NCBI GenBank assembly: GCA_030144725.1
Contig: JASKMD010000005.1
Coordinates: forward strand, 429,471 to 493,470
Direction: 5' to 3'
DNA: 64,000 nucleotides
DNA from: Haematococcus lacustris
Lineage: Eukaryota; Chlorophyta; Chlorophyceae; Chlamydomonadales; Haematococcaceae
Positions 9,180 to 20,600 of this stretch are shown here, one piece after another (positions within the stretch are counted from its first letter, which is position 1; the number at the start of each line of letters is the position of its first letter). Position numbers and translations under genes: made by a program. The notes under the pieces are model-generated. The model had not been told where the DNA came from and ran no database searches. It saw nothing but the letters and a program-made list of their open reading frames with translations.

Positions 9180-10325
9180 TCAGTGCGCATAACGTATGCT
9201 GAATGACGCACCCGGAGCCATGGCATTCTTCACTGCCCACTCGTGCCATGAATACAGCGTGCACATGGCATTCCTGAACTCGACCCCAGCGCACCCTTTC
9301 AACATTGGAATCACAGCACTAACCACATTTGGCTGTATCACCTGCTTGCCATCATTGCCGGGCTCCCCCACCTCCACCAGGGCCTTCCCAAACCGTCCCA
9401 CCAGGGGCTTCAGGGCTGCTACTTGTGCACATCCATCATTCCTTGTGAATGCCATGCCCAGCATCCCAATATGCTGACGCTCAAACCGGCCTGAGCTGAG
9501 GTCTGCTACACCTCTTTTCAAGGCCGCCGTATCCGGCTCTGGAAGGACGACACTGAGGTCAGATATCAGTAGGGTTGAGACGGATTGTGGTAGATTGCCC
9601 ACATCTGTTAGGTTCATCTCTGTGACGCTCAGCTTCACAAGGTTGCAGGTGCGGTCACGTAGGGAGATGGGGAGGGGCCCCAGGTAGGTGGCTATCAAGG
9701 TTGTCAGCCCCAAAGCTGGCTCCACCCACTCATACGGAACATCACTTCCCCCGCCAGTCAGGATGGCAGTTTGGATGTCCAGATGTTTGATCCGCCCCAC
9801 AACCAGATGGTGGCTGAGGAGTTCCAGCAGCTCTGAGTCCAGCATTATGAAAGGCTTGATACCCAACACCTGGCAATTGGGGAAGTTGGATATCAGCCTC
9901 TCCGCCAACCAGGCCCCCACTGACAGCTGCTCATAAGTGGGCTCCTCATCCGTGGCCTCGTCCATGATGAGCCTGATCTCCACGCTGTGAACAGCCTCAC
10001 AGTAGCCCAGGAACCCAACCACCCCCTCCACTCTGCACCTCATGGCGTGTGGCCCAAGTCGCTGCTCCAGGGTCAGCATTAGCGATAGACGCTGCCAACG
10101 TCCATACAGAGCCGCCAAGTGGCGAGGTGATAGATGCGAATAGATGGTTTCAGAGTCGATGCTAAGGACCACGAAGTCGCAAGTCGCCAGGCACGTCTCA
10201 CGGAACTCTTCGGTGATTGGGCTGGCCTCGCTACCCTGACCGGGCCGTATAAAATCACCGCCGCTTGTAACAACGACAGGCTCGACCCAGGTTTGCCCCA
10301 TCACTGAGCGCTGTATTGTCAACAT
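9180..10325 (-). CDS. Leucine-rich F-box-family-like protein (copy 3)
   Basis: A single-exon ORF of about 381 residues from the preferred Met at 10325 (MLTIQRSVMGQTW); the frame stays open to an ATG at 10388. I prefer the internal start because the paralogue at 11322 has a 1-bp length difference just upstream that puts the extra N-terminal residues out of frame. No clear F-box is visible at the N-terminus. Leu-rich segments such as VGRIKHLDIQTAIL, NLVKLSVTEMNLTDVGNLP and STLLISDLSVVLP resemble those of copies 1 and 2. It is a close tandem duplicate of copy 4. Function beyond protein interaction is not evident. Confidence 0.72.
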   Translation of the reverse strand: MLTIQRSVMGQTWVEPVVVTSGGDFIRPGQGSEASPITEEFRETCLATCDFVVLSIDSETIYSHLSPRHLAALYGRWQRLSLMLTLEQRLGPHAMRCRVEGVVGFLGYCEAVHSVEIRLIMDEATDEEPTYEQLSVGAWLAERLISNFPNCQVLGIKPFIMLDSELLELLSHHLVVGRIKHLDIQTAILTGGGSDVPYEWVEPALGLTTLIATYLGPLPISLRDRTCNLVKLSVTEMNLTDVGNLPQSVSTLLISDLSVVLPEPDTAALKRGVADLSSGRFERQHIGMLGMAFTRNDGCAQVAALKPLVGRFGKALVEVGEPGNDGKQVIQPNVVSAVIPMLKGCAGVEFRNAMCTLYSWHEWAVKNAMAPGASFSIRYAH

Positions 10326-10439
10326 TGTGCTTGTACTGCAGGCCGGGCGCACAGCTTGCATCATGATCGTTTGCGGGCGCTTGCACATGCACCAATTCGA
10401 TGTATGAAATTATGCGTCAAGTACTATTGTTGGTCTTTG

Positions 10440-10700
10440 TGTGACGGCTGGCAGATGCTGGTAAAGCCTAAGACTGTTCAGATACAAGAACTAGCTGCAG
10501 TGTTGCAATCTGAGTTGTCCTGATGTTGCTTCTATCCTGCAGCTGTGCAGATGCTGGTTATGTATCTGCACAGATATTGACAATAACAACATCTGCACAG
10601 ATTCTGTTATTAAAACCTGTGCAGATGCCGCCTTATGCATCTGCACAGATGTTGACTCTTACGATATCTGCACAGATGTTGCCATTATCAGCATCCGGAG
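10440..10700. repeat. ATCTGCACAGAT array (variant palindrome)
   Basis: Several copies of ATCTGCACAGAT, a variant of the ATCTGTACAGAT unit with C for T, and decayed forms lie just upstream of copy 3. The variant is no longer a perfect palindrome (ATCTGTGCAGAT on the other strand). Both orientations occur. Confidence 0.7.
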
Positions 10701-11321
10701 GGCTCCACCACAGCCCGGCCCTGAGATGTGGGAGGCCCCTGCTGTGGTTATGAGTTTTGGCCCCTGCGCGTGAGCATGGTGGAGATGGACTGGTATGACA
10801 CGAGATTGACGTGTATGTAACCTCTATCACCATGGTGATGTATGGCTACTCACATCAGATTTGATGCCGTGTAAGTCTACTTGGTCTGCGTTCGATTGGT
10901 GCCTAACCTCAGGCCCGCTCACTGGCCATACATAACTAAGTTATTGTGTCGGCTCATGGCCATGCGAGTAGCCCATCTATTCAGCAATGATGGTGCAATG
11001 TTGCTGGCTCTGTAAGGGTGTCATCCTTGGTTAGACAGCATCTGGGATGGCTTCATTGTGACATGCTTGGTCAAGGCTCAAAATGTTGGGGAGGCTGTGA
11101 CAGTACTGTAGACCCCTGTGAGTATCTTTCGCATTAGAGGTGTGTTGACGAGACACTTTGAGGTCAGTTACATGCATTGTCTACCACCTCTAACGTTGCA
11201 TGAACACAGACATGTACATTACGATGTAGTGAGCCTTGAAGGCAACGGTGCTAAAGATGAGACGGCAATTACCGTTGGCATCCAAGACCACTATTCCCTG
11301 TCCAATCAAGGCCACGTCATG
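10701..11321. other. Intergenic spacer between tandem paralogues
   Basis: No gene is seen. One isolated CAGTACTGTAG palindrome sits at about 11101. The right part matches the 3' flank of copy 3 and is part of the duplicated unit. Confidence 0.5.
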
Positions 11322-12497
11322 TCATTGAAACACTGGACTAAGTAGCATGGGGGCAGCATGTCGGTCATAACGTACGCTCAACGATGCACCAGGAGCCATG
11401 GCATTCTTCACTGCCCACTCCTGCCATAAATGCAGCGGGTGCATGACATTCCTGAACTTCACCCCAGCACACCTTTTCAACAATGGAAGCACAGCCCGAA
11501 CCACATCACATTGCACCAGCTGGACATTATGGCCTGGCTCCCCCATTTGCACCACGGCCTCCCTAAACCGTCCCACCAGGGGCTGCAGGGCTGCTATTGA
11601 TGCACATCCTTCCTTCCTTGTGATGCCCATGGCCAGCACCCCAATAACCTGACGCCCAAAACGGCCTGAGCTTAGGTCTGCCACACCTCTGTTCAAGGCC
11701 GCCATGTTTGGCTCGGGTAGGACGACATTGAGGTCAGATATCAGTAGGGTGGAGACGGATTGTGGTAGATTGCCCACGTCTGTTAGGTACATCTCTGTGA
11801 CGCTCAGCTTGACAAGGTTGCTGGGGCGGTCACGTAGGGAGATGGGGAGGGGGCCCAGGTAGGTGGCGTAGAAGGATGTCAGCCCCATAGCTGGGTCCAA
11901 CCACACAAAAGGATGAACGCTTTCCCTTCCAGTCAGGAGGGCTGTTTGGATGTCCAGATGCTTGATGCGCCCCACAACCAGGTGGTGGCGGAGGAGTTCT
12001 AGCAGCTCTGAGTGCTGCATTAGGAAAGGCTTGAACCCCAACACACGACAGTTGGGGAAGTTTGACATTAGCCGCTCTGCCAACCAGGCCCCCACTGGCA
12101 GGTGCTCATAGGTGGGCTCCTCTGCCGTGTGCTCGTCCATGATGAGTCTGATCTCCACGCCCCGAACTGCTTCACAGTGGCCCAGGAACCCAAGCACCCC
12201 CTCCACTCTGGCCCTCGTCATGCATGGACCAAGTCGCTGCTCCAGGGTCAGCATCAGCATCAGACGCCGCCGACGTCCACGCAGTGCCGCCAAGAGGCGA
12301 GGTGATAGATGCGAGTAGATGGTTTCAGAATCGATGCTGAGTATCAGGCAGTCGCAAGTCACCAGGTACGTCTCACGGAACTCTTCGGTGATTGGAGTGG
12401 ACTCGCTACCCCGACCGGGCCGCAGAAAATCACCGCCGCTGGTAACAACGACAGGCTCGGCCCAGTTATGCTCCATCACTGAGCGCTGCATTGTCAA
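11322..12497 (-). CDS. Leucine-rich F-box-family-like protein (copy 4)
   Basis: A 391-residue single-exon ORF beginning MTMQRSVMEHNWAEPVVV, closely similar over its whole length to copy 3. Shared blocks include TSGGDF-RPG-GSE, SIDSETIYSHLSPR, LISDL-VVLPEP and the C-terminal EWAVKNAMAPGAS. The two genes and their 3' flanks form a tandem duplication with a period of about 2.1 kb. The C-terminus is longer than in copy 3 (HAAPMLLSPVFQ). Upstream, the DNA that encodes the extra N-terminal residues of copy 3 is conserved but frame-shifted (near 12497-12510), which supports initiation at the internal Met in both copies. Confidence 0.72.
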   Translation of the reverse strand: MTMQRSVMEHNWAEPVVVTSGGDFLRPGRGSESTPITEEFRETYLVTCDCLILSIDSETIYSHLSPRLLAALRGRRRRLMLMLTLEQRLGPCMTRARVEGVLGFLGHCEAVRGVEIRLIMDEHTAEEPTYEHLPVGAWLAERLMSNFPNCRVLGFKPFLMQHSELLELLRHHLVVGRIKHLDIQTALLTGRESVHPFVWLDPAMGLTSFYATYLGPLPISLRDRPSNLVKLSVTEMYLTDVGNLPQSVSTLLISDLNVVLPEPNMAALNRGVADLSSGRFGRQVIGVLAMGITRKEGCASIAALQPLVGRFREAVVQMGEPGHNVQLVQCDVVRAVLPLLKRCAGVKFRNVMHPLHLWQEWAVKNAMAPGASLSVRYDRHAAPMLLSPVFQ

Positions 12498-12569
12498 ACG
12501 TTGTGCTTGTACTGCAGGCTGGGCGAACAGCTTGCACCATGCACTTGCACGCCCAACAAAGATGCAGAC

Positions 12570-12865
12570 TAGTCGTTATCTGTACAGATGCTGTAGTCGT
12601 TATCTGTACAGATTCTCGAGCGTCGCGTCTGCATAGGCTCTGTTTCAATATCTGTACAGATTGAAGCTCTCTCCGTCTGTTCAGATCTATATACATTGAA
12701 TCTGTACAGATTAACTGTAGTATCTGTACAGATTCAATCTATACTATCTGTACAGATAGCAGTTTGTCCCTATCTGTACAGATGGCTATCTTACTATCTG
12801 TACAGATCGCAGCTTCTCTCTATCTGTACAGATGAAACTCGCACTATCTGTACAGATTCTAGCTT
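12570..12865. repeat. ATCTGTACAGAT palindrome array upstream of copy 4
   Basis: About 12 copies of ATCTGTACAGAT with 10-14 bp spacers, directly upstream of copy 4. It lies far from either end of the giant element, so it could be a remnant of another end or a regulatory repeat acquired by these genes. Confidence 0.85.
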
Positions 12866-13026
12866 GGAAGGGGGAGACATCTCGCCATCACGGGGTCGGT
12901 GGAATGGATGGAGATCCTCTCAGCAATTTAGGCATGGTGGGGATTACTCTGCTTGCCTCCATATCCGATATGAGCAGCTGTTCATCATGGTGACAGGGCT
13001 TACAATTAGATGAAGACCAAGTGATT

Positions 13027-13714
13027 TCACGGTCGATCAAAAACGCTGTTGTACCAGTCCATCTCCTCCATGCACACACGCAGTGGCCCAAACTGGTAAT
13101 CAGACAGATCGATGTCACTCAGATCCACCTGGGTCCCCATTTGGGACGTCAGGAAGTAATCGATTTGTATGTCGATGGCCCTACCACCATGCTCCTCCAC
13201 AAACGCCTCCATGGACAATAGCACATCCTCATGAAGGTCGTAGCACTGGTGGATGTGCACCTTAGCAATGGAGGGGACCTCATTCACAATGGCCTGCCAC
13301 AACTCAGGGCTGGGCTGCAGTGAAGCCATCCTGATGCGCAACTCACTGCAGCCCTGGCACACCGGGAGCAAGGCCTCCATGACATCCACATCAAACTCCT
13401 GAATGTCATCTTCATCATTCCAATCACCACACACAACATCCACCACGCGGATGCACCCTGCTAGGGGTTGCAATGCAGCCAGAACAGCCAGATCCTCCTC
13501 TGACGTGTCAACAATGTCGACACGCAAAATACCCACCTTGGGCCTGACAGACACACCCGGTGCAAAGCATGAGGCACCGGCAGTGATACCAGCCAGGTCG
13601 TCTGCCCTAGCAACCACGCGCAGTCTGTCTATGTGCACCTCCTCCTCCACAATATGCAGGGGCAGCATGCTCAAATACTCAATGTCTGCCTTGCCTACAT
13701 GCAGCGTGCGCCAC
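13027..13714 (-). pseudogene. F-box-like gene copy 5, 3' half (split by an 18.7-kb insertion)
   Basis: This C-terminal half starts abruptly at the WRTLHVGKADIEYL block, which lies in the middle of copy 2 (WRTLHVDNMESTTV). It continues to a normal C-terminus with SPELWQAIVNEVPSIAKVHI. The missing N-terminal half is at 32426-33172 on the same strand. When the element 13717-32423 and one TG copy are removed, the two halves join in frame as ...HDLPCQWRTLHVG.... The gene was therefore intact until the insertion, which looks recent because neither half has decayed. Confidence 0.88.
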
Positions 13715-13861
13715 TGCACTCGTAGGAATTAGCAGCCAGGCGCCAAGACCGACTTTCGTAGTTTTGTCTGAAAACTCGCCCATTGGTAGCTTGTATTGTA
13801 AGCAGTCCAACCCAAAAAGAATCAGGTCAAAAAAATGTAAGGGTGGGGCTGTGTGGCATCG

Positions 13862-16125
13862 TTCAGGGTGTTCAGGTTTGTGTTTAGGGTGTTCAGGTTT
13901 TTTGTTCAGGGTGTTCAGGGCTGTGGTTCAGGGTGTTCAGGGCTTGTGTTTAGGGTGTTCAGGTCTTGTTCACGTTGTTCAGGGCTGGTGTTCAGGGTGT
14001 TCAGGTCTATGTTCAGGGTGTTCAGGCTGTGGTTCATTGTGTTCAGGTCAGTGTTCAGGGTGTTCGTGTTTGTGTTCAGTGTGTTCAGGGCTATGGTTCA
14101 GGGTGTTCAGGTCTATGTTTAGGGTGTTCAGGGCTGGTGTTCAGGTTGTTCAGGTCAGTGTTCAGGGTGTTCAGGTTTGTGTTCAGGGTGTTCAGGGCTG
14201 TGGTTCAGGGTGTTAAGGTCTGTGGTTCAGGGTGTTCAGGTCTATGTTCAGGGTGTTCAGGTCTATGTTCAGGGTGTTCAGGTCTTGTTCAGGTTGTTCA
14301 GGTCTGTGGTTCAGGGTGTTAAGGTCTGTGGTTCAGGGTGTTCAGGTCTATGTTCAGGGTGTTCAGGTCTTGTTCAGGTTGTTCAGGGCTGTAGTTCAGG
14401 GTGTTCAGGTCAGTGTTCAGGGTGTTCAGGTCGTGGTTCAGGGTGCTCAGGTCGATGTTCAGGTTGTTCAGTGCTGTGATTCAGGGTGTTCAGGTCGTGG
14501 TTCAGGGTGTTCAGGTCAATGGTTCAGGGTGTTCAGTGCTGTGGTTCAGGGTGCTCAGGTCTGTGTTCAGGGTGTTCAGGTCTATGTTCAGGTTGTTCAG
14601 GTCTATGTTCAGGTTGTTCAGGGTTGTGGTTCTGGGTGTTCAGGTCGTGGTTCAGGGTGTTCAGGTCAATGGTTCAGGGTGTTCAGGTCTATGTTCAGGG
14701 TGTTCAGGTCTATGGTTCAGGGTGCTCAGTGCTGTGGTTCAGGGTGCTCAGGTCTGTGTTCAGGGTGTTCAGGTCTATGTTCAGGTTGTTCAGGGAAATA
14801 TTCAGTGTGTTCAGGTCTATGTTCAGGGTGTTCAGGTCTATGGTTCAGGGTGCTCAGGTCTATGGTTCAGGGTGTTCAGGTCAATAGTTCAGGGTGCTCA
14901 GGTCTATGTTCAGGGTGTTCAGGTCTATGGTTCAGGGTGCTCAGGTCTATGTTCAGGGTGTTCAGGTCTATGTTCAGGTTATTCAAGGCTGTGGTTCAGG
15001 ATGTTCAGGTCGTGGTTCAGGGTGTTCAGGTCGTGGTTCAGGGTGTTCAGGTCTGTGGTTCAGGGTGTTCAGGTCGTGGTTCAGGGTGTTCAGTGCTGTG
15101 GTTCAGGGTGCTCAGGTCTATGGTTCAGGGTGTTCAGGTCTATGTTCAGGGTGTTCAGTGCTGTGGTTCAGTGTGGTCAGGTCTATGTTCAGGGTGCTCA
15201 GGTCTATGTTCAGGTTGTTCAGGTCTATGGTTCAGGGTGCTCAGGTCTATGGTTCAGGGTGTTCAGGTCTATGTTCAGGTTATTCAGGGCTGTGGTTCAG
15301 GATGTTCAGGTCGTGGTTCAGGGTGTTCAGGTCGTGGTTCAGCGTGTTCAGGTCTGTGGTTCAGGGTGTTCAGGTCGTGGTTCAGGGTGTTCAGTGCTGT
15401 GGTTCAGGGTGCTCAGGTCTATGGTTCAGGGTGTTCAGGTCTATGTTCAGGGTGTTCAGTGCTGTGGTTCAGTGTGGTCAGGTCTATGTTCAGGGTGCTC
15501 AGGTCTATGTTCAGGTTGTTCAGGTCTATGTTCAGGGTGTTCAGGTCAATAGTTCAGGGTGCTCAGGTCTATGCTCAGGGTGTTCAGGTCTATGGTTCAG
15601 GGTGCTCAGGTCTATGTTCAGGGTGTTCAGGTCTATGTTCAGGTTATTCAGGGCTGTGGTTCAGGATGTTCAGGTCGTGGTTCAGGGTGTTCAGGTCGTG
15701 GTTCAGGGTGTTCAGGTCTGTGGTTCAGGGTGTTCAGGTCGTGGTTCAGGGTGTTCAGTGCTGTGGTTCAGGGTGCTCAGGTCTATGGTTCAGGGTGTTC
15801 AGGTCTATGGTTCAGGGTGTTCAGTGCTGTGGTTCAGGTTGTTCAGGTCTATGTTCAGGTTGTTCAGTGCTGTGATTCAGGGTGTTCAGGTCGTGGTTCA
15901 GGGTGTTCAGGTCAATGGTTCAGGGTGTTCAGTGCTGTGGTTCAGGGTGCTCAGGTCTGTGTTCAGGGTGTTCAGGTCTATGTTCAGGGTGTTCAGGTCT
16001 ATGTTCAGGGTGTTCAGGGAAATATTCAGTGTGGTCAGGTCTATGTTCAGGGTGTTCAGGTCTATGGTTCAGGGTGCTCAGGTCTATGGTTCAGGGTGTT
16101 CAGCATGTGATTCAGGGTGCTAAGC
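13862..16125. repeat. Left subterminal TTCAGGGTG/TTCAGGTC array
   Basis: About 2.2 kb of units of 15-31 bp such as GTTCAGGTCTATGTTCAGGGT, diverged in the first few hundred bp and more regular later. Its reverse complement corresponds to the right array at 31612-32282. Long open frames here in all plus frames are repeat translations (FRVFRS, VQGVQV, CSGCSG). Confidence 0.95.
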
Positions 16126-16306
16126 ATGTGCAAGCCTATTGTAAAGCTGAGTGCTAAGCATGTGCAAGCTTATTAAGGACATCCAGGACAATGGTCATCA
16201 TGTCCATCATGTATACATCAACAGTCCATGCATGGAAGCAACCTAGTGCTTTGTGGTGGTAATGACTTGATTCATGCATCATTAATGTTTCTGGTACAGG
16301 GGGCCT

Positions 16307-17623
16307 TCATGGCTGCTTGCTGAGGCTGTTGTAAGGCGTGAAGTACATGTCCCCTTGACCCTCCCCTGCAGGGAAGAACGCTACTAACAGAGTGTGCAGC
16401 TGCTCGCCATTCACAGCAAACCACTCTGAAGGACCTGCACCTGCCTCCTTCGTCTTGAACTTGTCACGCTTGGGGATCCTGCATGCTTGGGGCTGCTCCT
16501 GCTGGGGGGCAGTAGCTGGCCTCTTTGACACACGGGTTGAGCGGCGGTGTTGGCTGAGAATCCCACCATTGGGGTGGGGCAGAAGAGAGGGTCCAGCAGC
16601 TGCTGCTGCTGCTGCTGTTTCGGCAGCTGCTGCTGCTGCTTCATCTGCTGTTGCTGCTGCCTCTCCTGCTGCTGCTGCTGCTGGTGCTGGCTTAGGATCT
16701 GCTGGTGCTTCATCTGCTGCTGTTGCTGCTGCCTTTGCTGCTGCAGCTGCTGCTGGCTTAGGATCTGTTGCCCGCCGCTTGGCCGCTGTGTCCTGTGGAG
16801 CTGCCCGCTTGCCTGTTGCACGCCCGACTCGTGTTGCCGCTGCTGCAGCAGCCGCTTGGGGCTGTGGATCCAGGCTCATGCCATGCAGCAAGTGGGGCAC
16901 GCCACCCACAGGGAAGAGAGGGTAGAGCCGTGTGATGGCCACACGCAGGAAGCGGTCTGGGATGAAGGGATGCTGGAGGCGCACCCAGAACTGGATGTAG
17001 GCAGCATACTTGTTGATGGTCTGGGTACTGGCCTTGTTGAAATACTGGGCCAACACCCAGCTGTTGTTGCGTTTGTCTGCAAGCTTGTACGCCACACTGA
17101 ACATCATCTGCTGCGTGCATTCTGCCCGAGTAAAGTACCATACCCGCCCTTGCTCAACAGGGGGCTGGGCAGGGTCACCAGAGGAGAAGAGATCTTTGAC
17201 GTCCTGCTCACACCAGCCACTGGGCTCGCCTCCCAACCCAGCGTTCATCTCCCCCACCATGGTGCAGATAGCCTGGCATACCCACTCCTCACCACCCGGA
17301 ACTGGGCACGCCCTCTTGCCCACCCCAACCAACTGGCAGTTTCCCCCCGGCAGCGGCTGAGGGTCCTTCACATTGGCAGGGACCTGGACCTCAGCAGCCC
17401 TTGCACGCTTGCGCCGTGCACCCACCACCTCACCCCCTTCACCCTGCTGCGCTTGGCCGAGCTGCTCCCCCTGCTCACCCTCCTCACCCTGCTGCGCTTG
17501 GCTGGGCTGCTCCCCCTGCTCACCCTCCCCACCATGCTGCGCTCTGTACTTGTCAAGGAATCGCTGAGCCTGGCGGACCACCATCTCACGCTTGGTGTAC
17601 GCTTTTGTCAACCAGCTTGACAT
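16307..17623 (-). CDS. Protein related to the C-terminal domain of the TNP2-like transposase
   Basis: A 438-residue ORF starting MSSWLTKAYTKREM. Residues about 35-75 are Glu/Gln/Gly repeats. A folded region at about 85-250 contains RVWYFTRAECTQQM, NNSWVLAQYF and QFWVRLQHPF. The same order occurs in the last exon of the transposase gene near 55390-55560 (HVLFFRRAECNEE, NSTWIQADYD, LFWVRLQHPA). A second shared block near the end (EWFAVNGEQLHTLLVAFFP) matches NLYMVDGETIRYKLVCCFP. Ala-rich and Gln/Thr-rich linkers separate the two blocks. It may be a stand-alone DNA- or protein-binding helper derived from a transposase C-terminus, or the surviving 3' exon of a lost transposase. It is divergent from the gene starting near 17696, with a likely shared promoter. 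Confidence 0.75.
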   Translation of the reverse strand: MSSWLTKAYTKREMVVRQAQRFLDKYRAQHGGEGEQGEQPSQAQQGEEGEQGEQLGQAQQGEGGEVVGARRKRARAAEVQVPANVKDPQPLPGGNCQLVGVGKRACPVPGGEEWVCQAICTMVGEMNAGLGGEPSGWCEQDVKDLFSSGDPAQPPVEQGRVWYFTRAECTQQMMFSVAYKLADKRNNSWVLAQYFNKASTQTINKYAAYIQFWVRLQHPFIPDRFLRVAITRLYPLFPVGGVPHLLHGMSLDPQPQAAAAAAATRVGRATGKRAAPQDTAAKRRATDPKPAAAAAAKAAATAADEAPADPKPAPAAAAAGEAAATADEAAAAAAETAAAAAAAGPSLLPHPNGGILSQHRRSTRVSKRPATAPQQEQPQACRIPKRDKFKTKEAGAGPSEWFAVNGEQLHTLLVAFFPAGEGQGDMYFTPYNSLSKQP

Positions 17624-17695
17624 GTAAGGGAGATGATGAACACATTATGCACTGATTGTGAAGATCAGGCAGTTGCATGGCACAATTGAACCCAC
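17624..17695. promoter_or_regulatory. Probable divergent promoter of the 18.7-kb element
   Basis: The start codons of the minus-strand gene (17623) and the plus-strand gene (about 17696) are only about 70 bp apart, so any promoter must be short and bidirectional or overlap the coding regions. No TATA-like box is convincing. The inference rests on geometry alone. Confidence 0.35.
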
Positions 17696-20600
17696 ATGTG
17701 TTGTGAGTCACGCAGGGGCTATGCCAACGAGGTTGACCTGTCTCGTGTGAACATCACAAAACAGCGCCAAGACGTGACGGAGTGCATCAAAGCTGCAATG
17801 GCGGTCATTGGACCCGAGGCGGCAATGTTTCCAACAGCACCGGTGGCCTCCCCTCCACAATACAAGGACGTGTTGCGAGGTACGCAGCATCATATGGTGG
17901 TGTTTCATTAATGCAAGTTGTATCTCCCCAAGACATGCCACCTTGGTGTACTCAGCACCTTGCATGGTTGACCTGATTGTAGACTGCAACCCGTACACAG
18001 GGTCTCCAGCTGCTACCTCAACGACCCAACAACAGCCTTCAGCCTCCGCCCCTGGCAGGGCCTCGCCACGTACACCCACCCCTGCCCATTCCTCGCAACC
18101 TGCCCCAGCCCCTACCACCGCCTGCTCCCAGCCTCCTGCAACCGCCCTGCCCCTGGCCAATACCTCAGCCTGCACCCCTGGCCCATCAGCGGCGCCTGCC
18201 CCTGCCCTTACCCTTGCCCCCACCAGCCTCCCAGCGACACCAGCCCCTACCTCGGCACCAGCACCAGCTCCTGTCCTGGATGCATGCACATCTCCGCCAC
18301 TTGCTCCCAGCAAGCAGCCAGCAACACCAGCCCAAGACCTGAACCCCGCACCAGTTCCCGCCCCTGACACTTCCCTTACCCCTACCACTGGAGCTGTGTC
18401 ACCCATGGGCAGCGGCCGGATGATTGGTGCTAAACACAGGGGCAGTGGAGGTATGACATGGGTGGTTCTAGAAGCAGCAACAAATTGCTTGTTGTTGTGT
18501 AGGCCATGGACGATGTAAGTTGAACATGCGGGACATGTGTAGCAGTAGCATGATGCCTTGTTTCAATAATTCATGTAACGTTAGCCATTATCTGCATTTG
18601 ACCACAGGTCCCCCTGAACCAAGACGGCCCAAAAAGGAAATACGCCATGCGAATGGTACACATGTGAGTACCTATCCATTGGAAGCTCATTTGTTACTCA
18701 ATACTCTTGGGAGTGATATGTTTTTATGCTATTGCAGCGCATCGCAAGGGAATACTGCCCTGATGACAAGTTTCATGACCCCATTACCCAGAATCATGTG
18801 TGGCTGTCATGTGGAACAATGGATCTAGCCTTGGAACTGATTCAGGTGGGTAAATGTGTGGCTTTTGGCATGACGGGTTAGATGAGCACTATAATTAGTA
18901 CACATTGTGGCCTGGATTCATGTATAACATGCCTAGTGCACTGCATTTCCAGGCGACTTGCTATGATCCACTGCTCAAGAACTTTGCGTTGTTCAAGTTC
19001 GAGATGGGTTTGGCAATAAAGAACAGCCAGGCAGAGGTGGCCTACAGGGCTAACCAATTTTGCTTGACAGGTGGCCGCCGCTTGGTTGGCCAAGGAGCGT
19101 CAGGAGTGCAGGGTGCGACGATTGTCCTAATCCCTTTCAACTTCTCAGGGAATCACTGGACGCTGGCAGCTGCTTATCCCAGCACACACAAGGTCGTGTA
19201 CTGGGACCCGATGGGGGTAAGAACATCAGATGTGCTATTGCAACACATATTTAATACCAACTCATAGATGCTCATTGCGGCATACCTGTCATGCATGTAG
19301 GATGGTAAACTCAAGGCTGACCAGTGGGATAAGGTGCACTCCTTTTTGCAGCAGTATGTCAGCGAAGGAGATTGGATTTGGGAGTGCGGCACTTGCCCCC
19401 GCCAGCACGATGGCTGGAGCTGCGGCGACCGCATGCTGCTGCACATAGACTACATAACTGGGAATATGAAGAGGCATGTACTTGCTTGTAATTTTGTGCT
19501 TGTGCAATCATGTGTGTGGGCTTGTGAATGTACGCATGTCAGCATGTGTGCAGGAACATGTGTGGTGCATGTGCATGTGTATGTGAAGTGAGATGCATGT
19601 GACCGTGCCTCTCAACATCACTTGGCATGATGAGAGGTACCAAGTAATGGTATCTTGATTAATGCATGTTGTGCAGAGATGCGCCCATGGTCACCAACAT
19701 CAACTACGATGACAAATCGTGGCTGGCAAGGCGTATGTGCTTGAAGGACGCGGTGCAGGGTCTAGCGGCAATGAGTGACTCCGATGACAAGTACATCTGG
19801 CATGGTCTGGTAAGAGCAACATCATCAGCTGGAGGCGCATGCAACATCAACTCACAAGCACATTGCAGCAACAACCATGTTGTAAGATGTGATGTTCGCA
19901 GGTCAAGCTTGACCTGCGTTGGAAGACAGCGGCAGCCTCAAGGGTGTTGGAAGGCGCCTACAGAAGAAAGCACGCCGGAAAACCTGTGGTGGGTGGCCCT
20001 GCAACTAACTATGTATAGTACATGAGGCAACAACACATCACGGCATGACCATGCATGAGGTAACCCTTTTCACAATGCACATTGAACAATTGTGACTGAC
20101 AGGGTATGTCCGCATGCTTGATCACAGGCTAAGAAGGCTGAACCCCAACAGGATGCGTCAGCGAAAGTGTACGTAGATCTAACAGTGAGTATGAGTGACG
20201 CGTTAGATAACCATGCCCACAAGCAGCAGCTCACCATCAACTCATGGTTTACATTGATTATTTATTTGTAGGTACCCAGCCAAGAGGTTGGCGTGCAGGA
20301 GCAGATTCAAACGCTGGCCAAGGACATTGCTGTGAGTTATCAGATGAAAATATATACTTGCATCTCAATAATGTAAGTAGTATAAATGATAAGGATGATA
20401 CCTCATTGTTGGAATTACAGGACATCAAGAACCAGGGAACCGTGAACACAGCTAAGCTGGATCTGGTGTGTGACAGACTGCAGCAACTGTGGGACATTGT
20501 GCGAGGCAAAGAGGGGGAGAAGAAGGAGGAGAGCCATGATCCTAAGGTTGGTAAGCAAGCAGGAAGACCATCAAACAATAACCTTTAAGGCAAAGGTAGT

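Noticed and set aside
13764..16157. Very long plus-strand ORFs (up to 547 residues)
   Set aside because: They are translations of the TTCAGG tandem array in three frames, with no other sequence support.
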